Below, piece after piece: positions 9,367-16,772 of a stretch of 37,277 bases of DNA (the stretch's first letter is position 1; each line of letters opens with the position of its first letter). Source of the stretch: CAZKCK01 sp964552325. Its GTDB lineage: Bacteria > Bacteroidota > Bacteroidia > Bacteroidales > TTA-H9. Location of the stretch: contig CAZKHA010000016.1 of NCBI GenBank assembly GCA_964552325.1, forward strand, positions 1-37,277, given 5' to 3'. The notes beneath the pieces are model-generated. The model was not told the origin of the DNA. It ran no database searches and was given only the letters and a program-made list of their open reading frames with translations. Position numbers and translations under genes: made by a program.

Positions 9367-10422
9367 TCAATCTGTTAAGTTTGTCAATAAGGGTAATGCC
9401 ACGGTAAAATGGGTGGAAGTGCGTATGATTTCGATTGGTTTGTCGGTGAAAAATCTAAACCGGTTTTTAATGTTTTGAATTCCGATGCCCGTTTGGTTTT
9501 GAGAATCAAAGCGTTGTTGCAAATTGTTTGTAACGGTCAAGTAACCACTTTCGGTTATACTAAGTTCCACTAACAAGGGTTGAGCAGTAGAAATTATGTT
9601 GTGTTTTATTGCATTTTCAACCAACATTTGCACGCAAAGCGGTGGTATTGTGGTTGATAGGTAAGTCTCCGGAATATCCGTGCCAAGTTGCAAATTAGCG
9701 CCATACCGCTTTTGTTGTAGGTAGAAATAGGTTCGAATAATATCTAATTCCTCATGTAACTGTATCAAGCTTAAGTTGTTAATTTGCAAAATGGAACGAA
9801 AGAAATCCGATAGTTTTTGGGTGTATTCAACTGCCGTGTCGCGATCTTCTTCAATAAGTGTGATAAGTGTGTTTAAACTATTGAAAAGGAAATGAGGGTT
9901 GATTTGGCTCTTTAATGTTTCGAATTGTGAGATAAGGTTTTCTTTTTCAAGAACTTCAGAGCGAATATAGCTTTTTTTCCATTGATCGAAAAAATAGAGC
10001 CCCTCGTGGATAAATGAAATGGTTAAGGATATTGCATTGGAAAAGAGGAAGTTTTCCCAAAAGCCGTATTCCAGGCATAATTCATAAGGCAATGTACTTC
10101 TAACCATCACCATAATAAGAAACGAGATAAAAAATGTGTAAACGGAGATAAGCAGTATTTCGAGGAATAGGTGCTTAAGAGGGAATTTTTGCCACGGGAG
10201 AAGAACCCACAACTTAGTGATAATGAATCTACAGCCAAACCACAAGAGCGTAGTATTTACCAATACAGAGCTAATTCTGCCCAACGATTCGAGCAGGCTT
10301 TTTTGCAATACCCATGAAACAACAGCCGGGAATACAATCCCGACTGTAGCTATACCAATTATTAATATCCATTTGTCGTCAAATGCGACCTGCTTTGAGT
10401 TATCTGAATTTTTTTGTTTCAT
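9367..10422 (-). CDS. LytS/YehU-type membrane histidine kinase
   Basis: A 351-residue sensor kinase of the His_kinase (PF06580) family. Four hydrophobic helices occupy roughly residues 18-145 with no large extracytoplasmic domain. The phospho-acceptor His177 lies in QINPHFLFNSLNTL, the N box is LVENAIKHN (268-276) and the G box is GIGIQNIKNR (312-321). It lies 10 bp downstream of the TonB-dependent receptor gene and 22 bp upstream of the LytTR regulator gene. The lack of a periplasmic sensor domain means the signal probably arises in the membrane or from a partner, possibly the receptor encoded just upstream (inference). Confidence 0.93.
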   Translation of the reverse strand: MKQKNSDNSKQVAFDDKWILIIGIATVGIVFPAVVSWVLQKSLLESLGRISSVLVNTTLLWFGCRFIITKLWVLLPWQKFPLKHLFLEILLISVYTFFISFLIMVMVRSTLPYELCLEYGFWENFLFSNAISLTISFIHEGLYFFDQWKKSYIRSEVLEKENLISQFETLKSQINPHFLFNSLNTLITLIEEDRDTAVEYTQKLSDFFRSILQINNLSLIQLHEELDIIRTYFYLQQKRYGANLQLGTDIPETYLSTTIPPLCVQMLVENAIKHNIISTAQPLLVELSITESGYLTVTNNLQQRFDSQNQTGIGIQNIKNRFRFFTDKPIEIIRTSTHFTVALPLLTNLTD

Positions 10423-10432
10423 TGGAAATCAA

Positions 10433-12841
10433 TTAGAACATAATACGATACTGCGGGATGATAAGAATGCCCATTTGATAGGTGTATGATTTTTCACCTG
10501 TTTTCTTATTGAATTTTTCGGCATAAATGTTCTTTTGGTCAAAAACGTTCTGAATATCAATTGCAAATTCTTGTGTAATTTTTTTACCGTTTCGTTTGTA
10601 CCAAATCTTTATATCGGTACGAACATAATCATCATACTTTAGCGAATAGGCTTTACTTTGGTCGTAATCAAGTGCATATTGGTCATTTGCGGGGTTGTAA
10701 ACAATTGATGAGGGCGTATAGCGTTGTCCACCGGCAAAGGTCGTTTTAAGGTCGGCACCAATCGAAATCGTTGCCTTTTTTTCTTTGTTGTTGTTTTTGT
10801 TTAGAATGAATTCTTTGCCAATCAGTGCATTGCATACATATCCACCGTTAAAGGCTGTATTGCGTTCTACTTCATCGCTTCCTGTATATTTTGAATCGAA
10901 CAACGAAGCTGTTACCAAATAATAGAGGCCTTTGTTAAGGAAATGCTCGAAGGTCAATTCCAATCCATAGTTTTTTCCGGTGCCCTTATTAATTAATGTA
11001 TCGGGTGTCCAGAAACCAAAATTGGCTCCTTGGTTCAGCATCGAGAAATAGGTTTGTTGGTTGCCATCAACTACTGCATTGTCTAAATATTGATAATAAG
11101 CTTCCGTTTTCAGGCGAATATATTCGCTTATGCTCCAATCATATCCTAAAACAATGTGATGAGCCTTAAGCATATCCAAGTCTTCATTCAGCCGTTTGTA
11201 AGTGCCATCAGGCATTTTTGTTTGCCGGAAGTATATGGTAAACGGGTTTAGTTGACTGTGATATCCATATGCTAGGCTAAATGTATGGCCCGGATTGGTG
11301 GTGTACCGAAGTCCAATACGTGGTTCGGCTGACCAAGTGTTGTTTAATCCAAAATAAGTGAAATGCAAGCCTGAGTTCAGTACAACATCATCCGAAAACT
11401 TGTATTGCCATTGAGCATAGGGCTGAAAAACGGCGGCCGACCCATCAAACTTGGTGGTAGGTCTTAAGGCTTGATCTTCGTTAAAATATACATATTCTGA
11501 TAGATTAAAGAATACTTCCTTAAAGTACAAGCCTGTTTTGAGGTTGCTTTTAGCACTAAATTTATGGTTAAGGTGCGTGGCAATCGAAACAAATGATTCA
11601 TTCATGTCGTTCTCAAATAATTGTACTTTTTCAAGGCTTTGGGCCACTAGAGAATCAACATTGGTGGTAAAGTTGTGATAAGCGCCAGATAATGTTGATT
11701 TTATGTACGTGTTTTTGTTTATGGAATAAAGATGGTTTACTCCCCCTGTTACCATTTCTGAACCACTGGTAAGGTCATATCCTTCACCTGCATAAAAATC
11801 GACCGATTCTTTTGTAGTATCTTTTCTGCTATCCCAAATTTCAATATCGCTGTTACCACCAAGGGCAAAGATTGAGAAGCTACCCGCTTTGGTTTTTGGG
11901 AAGTCGAATTTCATTGAAAAGTCTTTGTATTTGGGCACCCCAGTTCCTGTTCCCATTTCAGCACCCAGTTTCTCCATTACTTCCAGGGTTGAGTAACGCG
12001 CGTTAATCAGATAGGACGAACCATTTTTGCGAGATAGGGGGCCTTCGGCGCCTGCTTCAAAGCCGTTGAAACCAACCTGACCTAAGAACTCATGTTTTTC
12101 GTTATTGCCCGATCGCATTTTCAAATCGAATACACCCGAAACTGCATTTCCGTATTCAGCAGGAAATGCGCTGGTTATAAAGTCGGAGTTGGCCAAAAGG
12201 TTGTTGTTTAACATGCACACTGGGCCACCAGTGGCTGTGTTGCTGCCCCAATGGTTCGGGTTGGGGATATCAACGCCTTCGAGGCGCCATAGCAATCCAA
12301 TTGGGCTGTTTCCCCTAATAATGATATCATTGCGCGAATCATTCGAAACCGCCACTCCTGCAAATCCTGTTGCCATACGTGCTACATCGTTGCGACTACC
12401 AGCAAACTGACGAGTTTCTTCGATAGTGAAAGTTCGGGCGCTTACACTTGTCATTTGATTGATTGCTTGGCTCTTATTGGTTTGAGCCTTTATTTCAACC
12501 ATGGATTTTGTTAGGACTTTTTCTTCCATTTCGATGGTTAAAATTAGCTCCTTAGCTGAGGTAAGGTCTTGGTTTGGTAAAATAACATCTTGATATCCAA
12601 TATAAGATATTTTAAGGCTCCAACGCCCAATACGGATATTGTTGAATTTGAACTTTCCGTCAACATCGGTAGAAGATCCAATTACCGGATCGGTGTTCAA
12701 TATAATAATGTTGGCGCCAGGTAGCGTGCTTTTGGTAACCTTGTCGATTACGGTTCCACGGATGGTTCCCCTTTGTTCGGGATTTGATTTTGCAGATAAC
12801 CCTAACAATAGGAGGGCAATAAATAATAGTTTAGCGTTCAT
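10433..12841 (-). CDS. TonB-dependent outer-membrane receptor with carboxypeptidase-regulatory-like domain
   Basis: An 802-residue TonB-dependent receptor. It has a signal peptide (1-18), an N-terminal Ig-like carboxypeptidase-regulatory domain (about 24-105; GTIRGTVIDKVTKSTLPGANI...STDVDGKFKFNNI), a plug (about 130-240; DIIIRGNSPIGLLWRLEGVDIPNPNHW), and a 22-strand-type barrel ending in an aromatic-containing strand (QYRIMF). There is no SusD partner nearby and no FecI/FecR pair, so this is not a classic polysaccharide locus. The close spacing (10 and 22 bp) to a kinase and regulator suggests cotranscription. Ligand unknown. The ATG at 12841 gives a clear signal peptide. Confidence 0.9.
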   Translation of the reverse strand: MNAKLLFIALLLLGLSAKSNPEQRGTIRGTVIDKVTKSTLPGANIIILNTDPVIGSSTDVDGKFKFNNIRIGRWSLKISYIGYQDVILPNQDLTSAKELILTIEMEEKVLTKSMVEIKAQTNKSQAINQMTSVSARTFTIEETRQFAGSRNDVARMATGFAGVAVSNDSRNDIIIRGNSPIGLLWRLEGVDIPNPNHWGSNTATGGPVCMLNNNLLANSDFITSAFPAEYGNAVSGVFDLKMRSGNNEKHEFLGQVGFNGFEAGAEGPLSRKNGSSYLINARYSTLEVMEKLGAEMGTGTGVPKYKDFSMKFDFPKTKAGSFSIFALGGNSDIEIWDSRKDTTKESVDFYAGEGYDLTSGSEMVTGGVNHLYSINKNTYIKSTLSGAYHNFTTNVDSLVAQSLEKVQLFENDMNESFVSIATHLNHKFSAKSNLKTGLYFKEVFFNLSEYVYFNEDQALRPTTKFDGSAAVFQPYAQWQYKFSDDVVLNSGLHFTYFGLNNTWSAEPRIGLRYTTNPGHTFSLAYGYHSQLNPFTIYFRQTKMPDGTYKRLNEDLDMLKAHHIVLGYDWSISEYIRLKTEAYYQYLDNAVVDGNQQTYFSMLNQGANFGFWTPDTLINKGTGKNYGLELTFEHFLNKGLYYLVTASLFDSKYTGSDEVERNTAFNGGYVCNALIGKEFILNKNNNKEKKATISIGADLKTTFAGGQRYTPSSIVYNPANDQYALDYDQSKAYSLKYDDYVRTDIKIWYKRNGKKITQEFAIDIQNVFDQKNIYAEKFNKKTGEKSYTYQMGILIIPQYRIMF

Positions 12842-13022
12842 AACAATTTTTTATGCAAAGAAACCAGTAAGCTAGACCTTGTGAAAGTAAAACCTGATGA
12901 AATGGACTTTGAGAAGGATGAGCTGGGATAATTTAGGAACAAAGGAATCGAAACCGAGGAGGCTCAAAGTTAGAATAATTCCAAATTGAATACAAAAACC
13001 TGTTATGCCGGCAATTATTCAG

Positions 13023-13043
13023 ATATTTGCGTATTCAAATACC
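13023..13043 (+). promoter_or_regulatory. Promoter/operator block of the first Rrf2 gene
   Basis: Contains a -7-like TATTTG followed at once by the palindrome GTATT-CA-AATAC (13031-13042). The 21-bp block recurs before the second Rrf2 gene (13539-13559) with a single difference, at the palindrome centre. The palindrome ends 8 bp before the ATG, over the expected transcription start, where a bound regulator would repress. The upstream -33 is CTG rather than TTG at a 19-bp spacing. Confidence 0.6.
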
Positions 13044-13050
13044 TATTACT

Positions 13051-13455
13051 ATGAACAAAGTTGTTACCTTGTCAGAAGCTGCCTCCATTGCAATACATGC
13101 CATGGTGTTGATAGCCAAAGCTACCAATCAAATTAATGTTGGACAAATAGCCGAAGCTACGGGGGCATCCAAGAATCATTTGGCAAAGGTTATGCAACGG
13201 CTTGTAAAAGAAGGATTTGTTAAGTCGTCGAGAGGCCCGTCTGGTGGTTTTGTATTGGCAAAAAATCCAAGGGATATCACCATACTCCAGATTTATGAGT
13301 GCATTGAAGGCCCCATTGAACCCACTGGATGCCCATTGGATCGGCATATTTGCCCTTTTGATAAATGCCTGATGGGCGGTGTGGTTGGGCAAACAACGAA
13401 TCAAATTAAAGACTATTTTAAGAACAACACCCTTTATGACTTTATGGGGAGGTAG
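13051..13455 (+). CDS. Rrf2-family Fe-S transcription regulator (first copy)
   Basis: A 134-residue Rrf2-family winged-helix repressor. The DNA-binding part has ASIAIHAMVLIA, GQIAEATGASKNHLAKVMQRLVKEGFV and SSRGPSGGFVLAK, the wing signature of NsrR/IscR-type proteins. Cys94, Cys101 and Cys106 (CX6CX4C) lie in the loop where NsrR, IscR and RsrR hold a [4Fe-4S] or [2Fe-2S] cluster, so it probably senses NO or redox state. The ATG at 13051 was chosen because upstream codons overlap the operator. The next gene is a paralogue with the same helices. The downstream Hcp cluster suggests an NsrR-like role, which is inferred. Confidence 0.92.
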   Translation: MNKVVTLSEAASIAIHAMVLIAKATNQINVGQIAEATGASKNHLAKVMQRLVKEGFVKSSRGPSGGFVLAKNPRDITILQIYECIEGPIEPTGCPLDRHICPFDKCLMGGVVGQTTNQIKDYFKNNTLYDFMGR

Positions 13456-13515
13456 TTGTAATTAACTGAAAAACAGGCACTAATTTTTTTTGTGATTTTT
13501 TTTCACGTTTTGGTG

Positions 13516-13545
13516 TTGCCAATTGAAAAACTGTTTATATATTTG
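13516..13545 (+). promoter_or_regulatory. Promoter of the second Rrf2 gene
   Basis: TTG at 13516-13518, a 19-bp spacer and TATATTTG at 13538-13545 give a full match to the Bacteroidota -33/-7 pattern (TTG...TAnnTTTG). The predicted start lies within the adjoining palindrome. Confidence 0.6.
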
Positions 13546-13546
13546 C

Positions 13547-13566
13547 GTATTGAAATACCGAAATAC
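13547..13566 (+). promoter_or_regulatory. Operator of the second Rrf2 gene
   Basis: Palindrome GTATT-GA-AATAC at 13547-13558, plus a directly repeated half site GAAATAC at 13552-13558 and 13560-13566 with an 8-bp period. The palindrome arms are identical to those before the first Rrf2 gene. The extra half site is specific to this copy and could give it tighter control. Confidence 0.55.
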
Positions 13567-13573
13567 ATAAATA

Positions 13574-13975
13574 GTGAGCAAGGTCTTTAACATATCCGAA
13601 GCAGCATCCATTGCTATACACGCTATGGCATTGATAGCCAATTCATCAGAGAACCTTAATGCCATTCAGCTTAGCCAAACAACGGGGTTTTCGCGGAATC
13701 ACATAGCCAAGATTCTGGGAATACTCACCCGCAACAATTTTTTGGTTTCAGAGCGAGGCCCCAAAGGAGGGTTTATTTTGAAGCGCTCTGCTATATACAT
13801 AAGTTTGCTCGATATTTATGAAGCTGTTGAAGGTGTCCTAGAAGACCAACCTTGTACCGAGCAATGCGAATTATGCATCGCAAAAGGTTGCGTGTTTGGT
13901 GGATTCGCAGCACGGTTTACCCACGATTTTAAGGATTATTTACGAAATAAACGATTGTCAGATTTTGCAAACTAA
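13574..13975 (+). CDS. Rrf2-family Fe-S transcription regulator (second copy)
   Basis: A 133-residue paralogue of the preceding gene, starting with GTG right after the operator. It shares ISEAASIAIHAMALIA, the recognition helix region TTGFSRNHIAKILGIL and the wing SERGPKGGFILK. Its cysteines are Cys94, Cys98, Cys101 and Cys106 (CX3CX2CX4C); three align with those of the first copy, while Cys98 is extra and may change cluster type or stability. It is followed after 5 bp by the ferredoxin-like gene, so it probably heads the Hcp operon. The pair may heterodimerise or read different signals on a shared operator; this is inference. Confidence 0.9.
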   Translation: MSKVFNISEAASIAIHAMALIANSSENLNAIQLSQTTGFSRNHIAKILGILTRNNFLVSERGPKGGFILKRSAIYISLLDIYEAVEGVLEDQPCTEQCELCIAKGCVFGGFAARFTHDFKDYLRNKRLSDFAN

Positions 13976-13980
13976 ACGCT

Positions 13981-14895
13981 ATGAAACGCAATATTATTGA
14001 AATAGATGATGAGAAATGCACTGGTTGTGCGCTTTGTATCCCAAATTGCCATGAAGGGGCTTTACAAATTATTGACGGCAAGGCACGCTTAATAAGCGAT
14101 TTGTTTTGTGATGGACTGGGCGCCTGCATAGGGCACTGCCCCGAAGGTGCCATTAAAATAATTGAACGTGAAGCTGAGGCTTATGATGAAGTGAAAGTAA
14201 TGACACAGATGGTGAAAAAAGGAAAGAATACCATTCTTGCTCATTTAAAGCACCTTAAAGATCATAATGAGGATGAATTGCTAAGGCAAGCTGTTAAGTA
14301 TATTAAGGAAAACAAGATCGATATGTATCCTGATGAACTGGCCAAGCCCATTACTACTGCAGGAACGTATGCCCCAAGTAAAATGCATGGGATGCCAGTG
14401 CCTGCGCAGCATGAAACTGGCTCTGCTTGTGGCTGTGCCGGCTCTGCGCCAAAGGATTTTAGAATAGATATGCAAAAAGTGGAACAAGCTGCACAAGTTA
14501 CCACCGAGGCTGTCTCGGAATTACGGCAGTGGCCAGTTCAGTTGCATTTACTAAATCCCAATGCCAGCTATTTTAAAAATGCCGATGTGGTTTTGGCAGC
14601 CGACTGTGTAGCCTTTTCGATGGGGAATTTTCATAGCCGCTTTTTAAAAGGCAAGACTTTAGCTATTGCCTGCCCAAAACTTGATACCAACAAAGAGAGT
14701 TATATCGAAAAGTTGGCAGCTATGATTGTGGGCTCTAACATTAACACCCTAACAGTTGTGATGATGGAAGTGCCGTGTTGCTCAGGCTTGCTTCAAATGG
14801 TTAAAATTGCCATCGGCCAATCTGGAAAGAATATTCCCGTAAAGCGGGTGATTGTTACGGTGCAAGGAGAAGTTGCGGATGAAAACTGGATTTAA
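13981..14895 (+). CDS. Ferredoxin-like [4Fe-4S] protein with extra cysteine-rich C-terminal region
   Basis: A 304-residue cytoplasmic iron-sulfur protein. The N-terminus carries a canonical cluster motif (Cys13, 16, 19, 23 in CTGCALCIPNCHEG) and a second, modified one (Cys43, 49, 53 in CDGLGACIGHCPEG) where one cysteine is replaced by the conserved GLG turn. The rest holds a CGC pair (149 and 151), Cys208, Cys230 and adjacent Cys265-Cys266, in ADCVAF, ACPKL and VPCCSGL contexts that could bind metal. Related proteins are found near hcp in anaerobes; electron donation to Hcp is the most economical role, but unproven. It starts 5 bp after the second Rrf2 gene. Confidence 0.8.
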   Translation: MKRNIIEIDDEKCTGCALCIPNCHEGALQIIDGKARLISDLFCDGLGACIGHCPEGAIKIIEREAEAYDEVKVMTQMVKKGKNTILAHLKHLKDHNEDELLRQAVKYIKENKIDMYPDELAKPITTAGTYAPSKMHGMPVPAQHETGSACGCAGSAPKDFRIDMQKVEQAAQVTTEAVSELRQWPVQLHLLNPNASYFKNADVVLAADCVAFSMGNFHSRFLKGKTLAIACPKLDTNKESYIEKLAAMIVGSNINTLTVVMMEVPCCSGLLQMVKIAIGQSGKNIPVKRVIVTVQGEVADENWI

Positions 14896-14922
14896 TTTTT
14901 TACACATTAATATTATACCTAT

Positions 14923-15252
14923 ATGGAAACCAATCTTTTTGAACCAGGCTTAGTGTTTGGTTTTGCCGAAAAAGTGGAATTTTCGGCCCAAGGAATTGTA
15001 AGTAAACGCGTACTCGACAGACCAACAGGAAATGTTACCCTGTTTGCATTTGACAAAGGCCAACGATTGAGCGAGCACTCAGCCCCATTTGATGCACTTG
15101 TGCAAGTTATTGAAGGCAAATCGGAGATATTAATCAACGGCAAATCGAATATTTTGCTTGAAGGCCAATCAATTATAATGCCTGCCAATATTCCGCATGC
15201 AGTTAATGCGGTTGAGAAATTTAAGATGCTCTTAACCTTGATAAAGGGATAA
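14923..15252 (+). CDS. Cupin-domain protein (first)
   Basis: A 109-residue single-domain cupin. Motif 1 is visible as EHSAPFDALVQVIEGKSEI and motif 2 as EGQSIIMPANIPHAVNA, with His residues suitable for metal binding. No other domain or signal peptide is seen, so it is a small cytoplasmic beta-barrel of unknown ligand. It sits between the ferredoxin-like gene (27-bp gap) and the DUF438 gene, all on the plus strand. Small cupins are common next to DUF438, DUF2249 and Hcp genes, which suggests a shared nitrosative or redox role, but no activity can be assigned. Confidence 0.85.
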   Translation: METNLFEPGLVFGFAEKVEFSAQGIVSKRVLDRPTGNVTLFAFDKGQRLSEHSAPFDALVQVIEGKSEILINGKSNILLEGQSIIMPANIPHAVNAVEKFKMLLTLIKG

Positions 15253-15263
15253 AGGTGTTGGAT

Positions 15264-16502
15264 ATGAGCGAACTAATAAATAATTCGGAAAGCCGTAAAT
15301 CGCTTTTAAAGCATATGATCCTTCAATTGCATGAAGGCATTGCGCCAGAAGAAGTTAAAAACAGGCTGAAGGAGCTTATGGCGCGTATTCCATACGGTGA
15401 GGTGGTGGAAGTAGAGCAAGAACTAATAAGCGAGGGGCTGCCCCAAAGTGAGGTTTTGCGCTTATGTGATATACATGCCGAGGTGCTTGATGGCCATATA
15501 GATACGTCGGGTCAAAAAACAGTCCCTGCTGGCCATCCGGTTGATACCTTTAAACAAGAAAACCGTGAACTCGAAAAAGTACTTGCATGGCTCAATCAAG
15601 TTTACCCTAATGCTGAAGATATTATTAAATCGGCTGGAGTCCAGGTGTTTATTAATAAGCTTCGCCAGCTATTCAATAGCTTATCCGACGTTGATAAACA
15701 CTATAAACGAAAGGAATACCTGCTTTTCCCATTCCTTGAAAAACATGGCATTACCGGACCTCCTACCGTAATGTGGGGCAAACACGATGAAACACGTGCC
15801 CTCTTGAAAAGTGCTATACAGCACCTTGATTATCATGAAAATATTGATTTAGCAGAAGCCAACAAAATTGTATCCATATACTGCAAGCCTGCTTCAAAAG
15901 CAGTTTCGGATATGATAATGAAAGAAGAAGAGATTCTGTTTCCGATGACTTTAGATAAGCTTACTGAGCCCGAATGGTATGAAATTTACAATCAAACAAA
16001 TGAGTTTGGCTATTGCCTTTACGACCCAAAAGTGTCATGGAAACCAGATAATGTTGAATTTATTGATGTTACAATGGCAGATACAGGAATGATAAAACTA
16101 CCCTCTGGCAGTTTTTCGGCTGTTGAGCTCTTGGCAATTATGAACAGCCTTCCGGTTGATATGACTTTTGTGGACAAAGATGATAAGGTAAAATATTTCA
16201 GTCAAGGCAAAGACCGAATTTTTGATCGAAACAGGGCTATATTGGGCCGCGATGTACGTCTTTGCCATCCACCTAATAGCGTACACATTGTTGAAGAAAT
16301 CCTACATGATTTTAAAGCGGGAAATCGAGCAACCGCTGCATTTTGGATCCAAATGAAGGGCATGTTTATTCATATCGAATACTTTGCCCTGCACGATGCA
16401 CAAGGGCAATACCTTGGCACACTTGAGGTGTCGCAGGATTTAACAGCCAAACGAGCCCTGACCGGCGAACAACGCATTTTATCTTATTCAAACAATAAAT
16501 AA
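15264..16502 (+). CDS. DUF438 / hemerythrin-like / PAS protein
   Basis: A 412-residue three-part protein. Residues about 1-80 match DUF438 (MSELINNSESRKSLLKHMI, LHEGIAPEEVKNRLKELM). Residues about 95-235 form a hemerythrin-like four-helix bundle with likely di-iron ligands in HYKRKE (His146, Glu151), His161, WGKHDE (His174) and KEEEILFP (Glu222). Residues about 285-400 form a PAS domain (LPVDMTFVDKDDKVKYFSQG...GRDVRLCHPP). This architecture suggests an O2/NO-binding sensor or scavenger without an output domain. The ATG at 15264 is preferred to the GTG at 15255 because family members begin MSELI. It is followed after 2 bp by the DUF2249 gene. Confidence 0.9.
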   Translation: MSELINNSESRKSLLKHMILQLHEGIAPEEVKNRLKELMARIPYGEVVEVEQELISEGLPQSEVLRLCDIHAEVLDGHIDTSGQKTVPAGHPVDTFKQENRELEKVLAWLNQVYPNAEDIIKSAGVQVFINKLRQLFNSLSDVDKHYKRKEYLLFPFLEKHGITGPPTVMWGKHDETRALLKSAIQHLDYHENIDLAEANKIVSIYCKPASKAVSDMIMKEEEILFPMTLDKLTEPEWYEIYNQTNEFGYCLYDPKVSWKPDNVEFIDVTMADTGMIKLPSGSFSAVELLAIMNSLPVDMTFVDKDDKVKYFSQGKDRIFDRNRAILGRDVRLCHPPNSVHIVEEILHDFKAGNRATAAFWIQMKGMFIHIEYFALHDAQGQYLGTLEVSQDLTAKRALTGEQRILSYSNNK

Positions 16503-16504
16503 AA

Positions 16505-16759
16505 ATGGAACAACCCACTTGGTTATTAAACGAAAGAATCGTAAAGACATTGGATGCCAAGCCATTATTGATGCAAGGAATCCATCCGCTCGAGCAAGTT
16601 TTTGCTGAAACATCAAGTTTTGGTAGTGGCGATATTTTTGAACTAATTACACCATTCGTACCCCATCCTATGATGGAAAAGATGAAGGATAGGGGATTTT
16701 TAGCCCATTCTGTTCAGGATTCCGAAGTTGGATACAGGACCTATTTTTGCAAAGTTTAG
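16505..16759 (+). CDS. DUF2249 protein
   Basis: An 84-residue protein of the DUF2249 family, a small TusA/SirA-like alpha-beta fold. The signature LDAKPLLMQGIHPLEQVF, then GSGDIFELITPFVPHPMMEKMKDRGF, agrees with the family along its full length. Unlike TusA it has no N-terminal catalytic cysteine; its only cysteine is the near-terminal one in YFCKV. DUF2249 and DUF438 genes often occur together near NO-related genes, as here, but no biochemical role is known. It starts 2 bp after the DUF438 gene and ends 13 bp before the PepSY-TM-like gene. Confidence 0.88.
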   Translation: MEQPTWLLNERIVKTLDAKPLLMQGIHPLEQVFAETSSFGSGDIFELITPFVPHPMMEKMKDRGFLAHSVQDSEVGYRTYFCKV

Positions 16760-16772
16760 TTGTTGGTACTAT

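Noticed and set aside
10433..12841. A polysaccharide utilisation locus around the TonB-dependent receptor
   Set aside because: No SusD-like gene, glycoside hydrolase or sugar transporter is nearby; the neighbours are a kinase and regulator.
13072..13404. Minus-strand 110-codon frame across the first Rrf2 gene
   Set aside because: It is the antisense shadow of a well supported Rrf2 coding region and has no promoter or family match.
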